Assembly: GCF_023155275.1 (NCBI RefSeq)
Contig: NZ_JALMUV010000020.1
Location: forward strand, 56,590-120,589
Origin: Streptomyces rhizoryzae
GTDB lineage: Bacteria > Actinomycetota > Actinomycetes > Streptomycetales > Streptomycetaceae
Length of the DNA stretch: 64,000 nt
Reading direction: 5' to 3'
The notes beneath the pieces were generated by a model, which did no database searches, was not told where the DNA came from, and saw only the letters and a program-made list of their open reading frames with translations. This document shows positions 59,082-64,000 of this stretch, in pieces (within the stretch, counting starts at the first letter, position 1; every line of letters begins with the position of its first letter). The translations under genes and the position numbers were made by a program.

Positions 59082-61052
59082 ATGGCCGCCCCCGCCCCTG
59101 CCGGTGCCTCCCCCCGGACCACCCTGCGGAACCGGCTGCGCACCTGGATGCTCCAGGGCCTCGCCGACCTGGGCAAACGCCCACCCGGCCAGGGCGCCAC
59201 CCCCGAACCCGCCCACCACGGACAGCGCTGGTGGCGCGTGATGTGCCTGACCGGAGTCGACTACTTCTCCACCCTCGGCTACCAGCCCGGCATCGCCGCC
59301 CTCGCCGCCGGACTGCTCTCGCCCGTCGCCACCCTCGTCCTCGTCGCCGTCACCCTCGCCGGCGCGCTCCCCGTCTACCGCCGCGTCGCCAAGGAGAGCC
59401 CGCACGGCCAGGGCTCCATCGCCATGCTCGAACGCCTGCTGTCCTTCTGGAAGGGCAAGCTGTTCGTCCTCACCCTGCTCGGCTTCGCCGCCACCGACTT
59501 CCTCATCACCATCACCCTGTCAGCAGCCGACGCCGCCACCCACCTCGTCGAGAACCCCCACGTCAGCGCCGCCCTGCACGGCCGCCAGATGCTCATCACA
59601 CTGATCCTGATCGCCCTGCTCGGCGCGGTCTTCCTCAAAGGCTTCCTGGAAGCCGTCGGCGTCGCCGTCGTCCTCGTCGGCGGCTACCTCGCCCTGAACG
59701 CCGTGGTCGCCGTCACCGGCGTCTGGCACGTCCTCACCGCCGGCCACGTCGTCACCGACTGGACCAGCGCCCTGACCGTCCAGCACGGCAGCATTCCGGC
59801 CATGATCGCCGTCGCCCTGCTCGTCTTCCCCAAACTCGCCCTCGGCCTCTCCGGCTTCGAAACCGGCGTGGCCGTCATGCCGCACATCGAAGGCGACCCC
59901 GACGACACCGAGGAACGCCCCACCGGCCGGATCCGCGGCGCCCGCAAGCTGCTGACCACCGCCGCCGCCATCATGAGCGTCTTCCTCATCATCACCAGCT
60001 TCGTCACCACCCTCCTCATCCCCGCCCCCGCCTTCCAGCCCGGCGGCGCCGCCAACGGCCGCGCCCTGGCCTACCTCGCCCACGCCTACCTCGGCTCCGC
60101 CTTCGGCACCGTCTACGACATCTCCACCATCCTCATCCTGTGGTTCGCCGGCGCCTCCGCCATGGCCGGCCTGCTCAACCTCATGCCGCAATACCTCCCC
60201 CGCTACGGCATGGCACCCCACTGGGCCCGCGCCGTCCGCCCCATGGTCCTGGTCTTCACCGCCGTCGCCTTCCTCGTCACCTGGATCTTCGACGCCAACG
60301 TCGACGCCCAGGGCAGCGCCTACGCCACCGGCGTCCTCGTCCTCATCAGCTCGGCCGCCATCGCCGTCACCATCGCCGCCCGCCGCGCCCGGCAACGCGC
60401 CTGGACCATCGGATTCGCCATCATCTCCGTGGTCTTCCTCTACACCACCGTCGCCAACATCATCGAACGCCCCGACGGAGTGAAGATCGGCGCCTGCTTC
60501 ATCGCCGGCATCATCCTGCTCTCCTTCACCTCACGCCTGGCCCGCGCCTTCGAACTCCGCGTCACCGACGTCATCCTCGACGACACCGCCCAGCGCTTCG
60601 TCCGCGACATCGCCCAGCGCCGCATCCGCTTCATCGCCAAGGAACCGGAACAACGCGGCCTCGCCGAATACCGCGACAAGGCCCAGCAGATCCGCGCCGA
60701 CAACGACATCCCGCCCGAGGACGACCTGGTATTCGTCGAAGTCACCATCCGCGACCCCTCCGAATTCGAAAGCGCGCTGCACGTCCACGGCCACGTCATG
60801 CACGACCGCTACCGCGTCCTGTGCCTGGACGGCTCCACCGTCCCCAACTCCCTGGCCGCCCTGCTCCTGCACGTCCGCGACACCACCGGCAACCGGCCGC
60901 ACATCTACTTCGAATGGACCGAAGGAAGCCCCTTCGCGCAATTCCTCCGCTTCTTCCTCTTCGGCCAGGGCGAAGTCGCCCCGGTCACCCGCGAAGTGCT
61001 CCGCGAGGCCGAACCCGACCGCAGCCGCCGCCCCCGCGTCCACGTCGGCTGA
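59082..61052 (+). CDS. APC superfamily transporter with cytoplasmic C-terminal domain
   Basis: A 656-residue membrane protein with about twelve helices in residues 50-480 and a soluble tail of ~170 residues. VMCLTGVDYFSTLGYQPGIAA is the unwound helix 1 region usual for this subgroup. A tail with VFVEVTIRDPSEFESALHV is seen in the high-affinity K+/amino acid APC transporters (KimA-like group) of actinomycetes. It converges on kdpB with 61 bp between stops; the shared theme suggests potassium uptake, which is inference. Confidence 0.85.
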   Translation: MAAPAPAGASPRTTLRNRLRTWMLQGLADLGKRPPGQGATPEPAHHGQRWWRVMCLTGVDYFSTLGYQPGIAALAAGLLSPVATLVLVAVTLAGALPVYRRVAKESPHGQGSIAMLERLLSFWKGKLFVLTLLGFAATDFLITITLSAADAATHLVENPHVSAALHGRQMLITLILIALLGAVFLKGFLEAVGVAVVLVGGYLALNAVVAVTGVWHVLTAGHVVTDWTSALTVQHGSIPAMIAVALLVFPKLALGLSGFETGVAVMPHIEGDPDDTEERPTGRIRGARKLLTTAAAIMSVFLIITSFVTTLLIPAPAFQPGGAANGRALAYLAHAYLGSAFGTVYDISTILILWFAGASAMAGLLNLMPQYLPRYGMAPHWARAVRPMVLVFTAVAFLVTWIFDANVDAQGSAYATGVLVLISSAAIAVTIAARRARQRAWTIGFAIISVVFLYTTVANIIERPDGVKIGACFIAGIILLSFTSRLARAFELRVTDVILDDTAQRFVRDIAQRRIRFIAKEPEQRGLAEYRDKAQQIRADNDIPPEDDLVFVEVTIRDPSEFESALHVHGHVMHDRYRVLCLDGSTVPNSLAALLLHVRDTTGNRPHIYFEWTEGSPFAQFLRFFLFGQGEVAPVTREVLREAEPDRSRRPRVHVG

Positions 61053-61113
61053 CCCCGCCCCCGGCCCCGCCCCGGGCCCACACCCAGATGGGCCCCGCAC
61101 CCACCGGCGGCAC

Positions 61114-63372
61114 TCAGCCCAGCCCCGGAATCCCCGAGATCACCAGATCGATCAGCTTGATCCCGACGAACGGCGCCACCAGCCCACCCAACCCGAAGAA
61201 CGCCAGATTCCGCCGCAGCAGATCATGCGCCGACGACGGCCGGTACCGCACCCCGCGCAACGCCAGCGGAATCAACGCCACGATCACCAGCGCATTGAAA
61301 ATGATCGCCGAAGTGATCGCCGACGTCGGACTGTGCAACCCCATCACATTCAGCTCCGACAACCCCGGATACACCCCCGCGAACATCGCCGGGATGATCG
61401 CAAAATACTTCGCCACATCATTCGTGATCGAAAAGGTCGTCAACGCCCCCCGTGTGATGAGCAATTGCTTCCCCACCTCCACGATCTCGATCAGCTTCGT
61501 CGGATCCGAATCCAGGTCCACCATGTTCCCCGCCTCCTTCGCCGCGGACGTACCGGAGTTCATCGCCACCCCGACATCCGCCTGCGCCAAGGCCGGCGCG
61601 TCATTCGTCCCGTCACCCGTCATCGCCACCAGCCGCCCACCCGACTGCTCCCGCACGATCAGCGCCAGCTTCTCCTCCGGCGTCGCCTCCGCCAGGAAAT
61701 CGTCCACCCCCGCCTCCCGCGCGATCGCCCGCGCCGTCAGCGGATTGTCACCCGTGACCATCACCGTCCGGATGCCCATCCGCCGCAACTCCCCGAACCG
61801 TTCCGCGATCCCGTCCTTCACCACGTCCGTCAACCGCACCACCCCCAGCACCCGCGGCCCGCCCCGGTCATCCACCGCCACCAGCAGCGGCGTCCCCCCG
61901 GACGCACTGATCGCATCACTGAACATCCGCGCCTCCGCCGGCACTTCACCACCGCGCGCCACCACCCACTCCACGATCTGCGCGGCCGCCCCCTTGCGGA
62001 TCACCACCTCACCCCGGTACGCCGACGCACCCGCACCCGCACCCGCCGCGCCACCCCCGGACCCCGACCCCGGCCCCGGCCCGGCACCGCCCGCCCAACA
62101 CAGATCCACCCCGCTCATCCGCGTCCGCGCACTGAACGCCACATACCGCACGAATGCCAGCTCCCCCTCCTCCGGCGCACACAGCCCGTACTTCCGCCGC
62201 GCCAGCGCCACCACCGAACGCCCCTCCGGTGTCCTATCCGCCAACGACGCCAACTGCGCCGCATCCGCCAGCTCCAACTCCGCACACCCCGGCAGCGGAA
62301 CGAACGCCACCGCCTCCCGGTGCCCCCACGTGATCGTCCCCGTCTTGTCCAGCAGCAGCGTGTTGATGTCCCCCGCGGCCTCCACCGCACGCCCCGACAT
62401 CGCCAGCACGTTCCGCTGCACCAGCCGGTCCATCCCGGCGATCCCGATCGCCGACAGCAGCGCCCCGATCGTCGTCGGGATCAGCGTCACCAGCAGCGCC
62501 ACCAGTACCGCCGTCTGCTGCGCCGCCCCCGCGTACGACGCCATCGGCTGCACCGTGACCACCACCAGGATGAACACCACCGTCAACGCCGCCAGCAGGA
62601 TGTGCAACGCGATCTCGTTCGGCGTCCGCTGCCGCGCCGCGCCCTCCACCAGCGCGATCATGCGGTCCAGGAACGCATGCCCGGACCGGGACGTCACCCG
62701 CACCACGATCCGGTCCGACAGCACCACCGTCCCGCCCGTCACCCCCGAACGATCACCTCCGGCCTCCCGCAGCACCGGCGCCGACTCACCTGTCACCGCC
62801 GACTCATCGACACTGGCGACCCCTTCGACCACCTCACCGTCTGCCGGAACCGCCTCACCCGCCGCGACCACGACGAAGTCGAACGGCCGCAGATCCGACG
62901 CCGGGACCGTCTCCGTCACGGCGCTGTCCAGATGCGTGCCGACCCGCCAGTTGTCCCGCAGCCGCCGCGCCATGAGATCCGTACGGGTCCGGCGCAGCGA
63001 CGCCGCCTGCGCCCGGCCGCGCCCCTCGGCCACCGCCTCCGCCAGCTGCGCGAACACCACCGTCAGCCACAACCAGCCACTGATCACCCAGCTGAACACC
63101 GAGGGGTGCAGCACCGCCGACAGCGTCGTCAGTACGGACCCGCAGGCCACCACGAACAGCACCGGATTGCGGGCCAGCGCCCGCGGGTGCAACTTCCGCA
63201 GGGCCTCCGGCAGGGCCGTCACCAGCACTCGCGGATCGAACAGCCCGGCCGGCGCCCGCCGTCGCCGCCGGTGTCCACCCCGCCCCGGCGCCCCGGGACC
63301 GGACAACCCGGCCGCACCGGGAGCCTCAGCCGTCGACGGAGTGGTGGGCGCGGGGGACGGTGCAGCAGGCAT
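61114..63372 (-). CDS. kdpB: Potassium-transporting ATPase B chain
   Basis: A 752-residue P-type ATPase with all KdpB marks: the phosphorylation site LLLDKTGTITWGHREA, TGES in DESAVTGESAP, the hinge MTGDGTNDAPALAQADVGVAMN and the Kdp-specific NDVAKYFAIIPAMFAGVYPGLSELNVM. An Ala/Pro/Gly-rich insert lies in the nucleotide-binding domain and a basic Pro/Gly-rich extension at the N-terminus. KdpB works only in the KdpFABC complex, yet no kdpC follows (61 bp to a convergent gene) and no kdpA or kdpF precedes it within 600 bp. ATG 63372 was preferred to TTG 63378. Confidence 0.95.
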   Translation of the reverse strand: MPAAPSPAPTTPSTAEAPGAAGLSGPGAPGRGGHRRRRRAPAGLFDPRVLVTALPEALRKLHPRALARNPVLFVVACGSVLTTLSAVLHPSVFSWVISGWLWLTVVFAQLAEAVAEGRGRAQAASLRRTRTDLMARRLRDNWRVGTHLDSAVTETVPASDLRPFDFVVVAAGEAVPADGEVVEGVASVDESAVTGESAPVLREAGGDRSGVTGGTVVLSDRIVVRVTSRSGHAFLDRMIALVEGAARQRTPNEIALHILLAALTVVFILVVVTVQPMASYAGAAQQTAVLVALLVTLIPTTIGALLSAIGIAGMDRLVQRNVLAMSGRAVEAAGDINTLLLDKTGTITWGHREAVAFVPLPGCAELELADAAQLASLADRTPEGRSVVALARRKYGLCAPEEGELAFVRYVAFSARTRMSGVDLCWAGGAGPGPGSGSGGGAAGAGAGASAYRGEVVIRKGAAAQIVEWVVARGGEVPAEARMFSDAISASGGTPLLVAVDDRGGPRVLGVVRLTDVVKDGIAERFGELRRMGIRTVMVTGDNPLTARAIAREAGVDDFLAEATPEEKLALIVREQSGGRLVAMTGDGTNDAPALAQADVGVAMNSGTSAAKEAGNMVDLDSDPTKLIEIVEVGKQLLITRGALTTFSITNDVAKYFAIIPAMFAGVYPGLSELNVMGLHSPTSAITSAIIFNALVIVALIPLALRGVRYRPSSAHDLLRRNLAFFGLGGLVAPFVGIKLIDLVISGIPGLG

Positions 63373-64000
63373 GCGCAATCTTTCTGAAGAATGAAAATTC
63401 CGGCCGGACGGAATTTTCTGGGTGAATGGGAGGATTGTTGGGGTGTGGGACTGTGGGGGGTGGGATTGTTGGGGTGGGGGGTTGTTGGAGGGTGAAAGGT
63501 TGCCGGGGGGTGTTGGAGCCGTCGGGGAAATTTTGGAAAGGTGGGGAATTGTTGGGGGGAAGGGGGTGTATTCGGAGTGATGGAAAATGGCTGGTGTGAT
63601 GCGAGGATTTAAGGAGGGGGTGAAATTCTTCGGTGTGACGAAAGGGGTTTCGGAGGGGTGAGCGGGTTAGAGGGAACGGCGGGTTGCGGGGGAACGAAGG
63701 GCTTCGTAGGGGCCACAGGATTCGTGGGGATGAAAAGCTTCGGAGGGGCTACAGGATTTTTCGGAGGGATGAAGGTTTTCGGGGGGTCGCAGGTTTTGGA
63801 GGACCACAGGCTTCGGAGGAACGAAAGGCGAGCGGCTGGCCAGGCTGGAACCGGCCACGACCGGGCGCCGGGGCGGCCGCGGTCGCGCCATCACCGCCGC
63901 CGTCGCACCGGTGGCCGAGCCAGAATCTAGGCCCTTGCCGCCCGGCCCATCCGGGAGCCAGCGGGGAATTTGCGGCTCTCTTACGGGGCGCGGGGGCGGG
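63373..64000. repeat. G-rich, repeat-containing tract upstream of kdpB
   Basis: About 63405-63830 is strongly G-rich on the plus strand and T/A-containing, unlike the rest of the window. Short motifs recur (GGATTGTTGGGG, GTTGGGG). From 63700 there is a degenerate ~36-39-bp tandem unit with ACAGGATT, GGGATGAA and TTCGGAGGGG. Runs of four or more G are frequent, so G-quadruplex formation is possible. Frames exist on both strands but follow the repeat and have no family match, so I do not call a gene. Confidence 0.65.

Noticed and set aside
59018..63394. A 1458-codon open frame on the plus strand
   Set aside because: It overlaps the APC transporter in another frame and runs antisense through kdpB; its composition (Arg/Pro/Thr-rich) is that of a shadow frame.
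63658..63930. A 90-codon frame rich in Gly and Phe in the G-rich tract
   Set aside because: The peptide only mirrors the DNA repeat, there is no ribosome site, and the reverse strand is equally open.
1..64000. tRNA, rRNA, CRISPR array or phage attachment site
   Set aside because: I looked for cloverleaf-like segments, regular repeat-spacer patterns and integrase genes and found none that I could support.

Overview
The window is chromosomal DNA of a Streptomyces-like actinomycete. It is very GC-rich with strong third-position GC, uses many GTG starts and ATGA/GTGA start-stop overlaps, and carries typical Streptomyces genes (a helix-turn-helix/DUF397 pair, a CsbD-like protein, a DUF885 peptidase, secreted L,D-transpeptidase and trypsin-like enzymes).

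Layout. 1-17.5 kb holds ordinary or accessory genes: an ABC transporter, a GNAT enzyme, exonuclease III, a helix-turn-helix/DUF397 pair, an intact IS982-type insertion sequence, a glycosyltransferase, a flavin monooxygenase/TetR pair with two matching operators, a stress-type block (CsbD, STAS, ferritin-like, small membrane protein) and a LysR/EamA pair. 17.9-52.2 kb is a biosynthetic region. 52.3-64 kb returns to ordinary genes: secreted cell-wall and protease genes, small enzymes, an APC transporter, a lone kdpB and a G-rich repeat tract.

The biosynthetic region has four forward blocks. Block I (17.9-24.1 kb) has an ACP, a complete ketosynthase, a degenerate half-ketosynthase, an AMP-ligase-like protein, a type II thioesterase with a Cys nucleophile, an aldo/keto reductase and an AfsA-like protein, and ends at a strong hairpin. 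Block II (24.7-32.6 kb) has an acyl-AMP ligase, an ACP, an amidohydrolase, a SyrB2-like non-haem iron halogenase translationally coupled to a second carrier protein, a KAS III-like protein, a GNAT enzyme, a BtrH-like acyltransferase and an antiporter. Block III (32.9-45.7 kb) has an asparagine-synthetase-like enzyme lacking the glutaminase Cys, a TauD-type dioxygenase, a GMC oxidoreductase, a metallohydrolase, a SAM methyltransferase, LysA-, DapD- and DapC-like enzymes and two transporters. A LuxR-type regulator and a DUF885 peptidase follow on the other strand. Block IV (49.1-52.2 kb) has a cupin, an MFS exporter and an ATP-grasp ligase.

Interpretation. Blocks III and IV match, enzyme by enzyme, what is known of tabtoxin (tabtoxinine-beta-lactam) biosynthesis in Pseudomonas syringae: a second diaminopimelate-type pathway, a methyltransferase, oxidases, a beta-lactam-synthetase-like enzyme and a dipeptide ligase. 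Block II adds a halogenase working with carrier proteins. Blocks II and III share an almost identical 27-bp palindrome followed by a repeated half-site, which suggests one regulon. My main proposal is a cluster for a chlorinated tabtoxin-type beta-lactam dipeptide; I recall such a compound being reported from a Streptomyces. The enzyme families are clear from the sequence. The product is inference.
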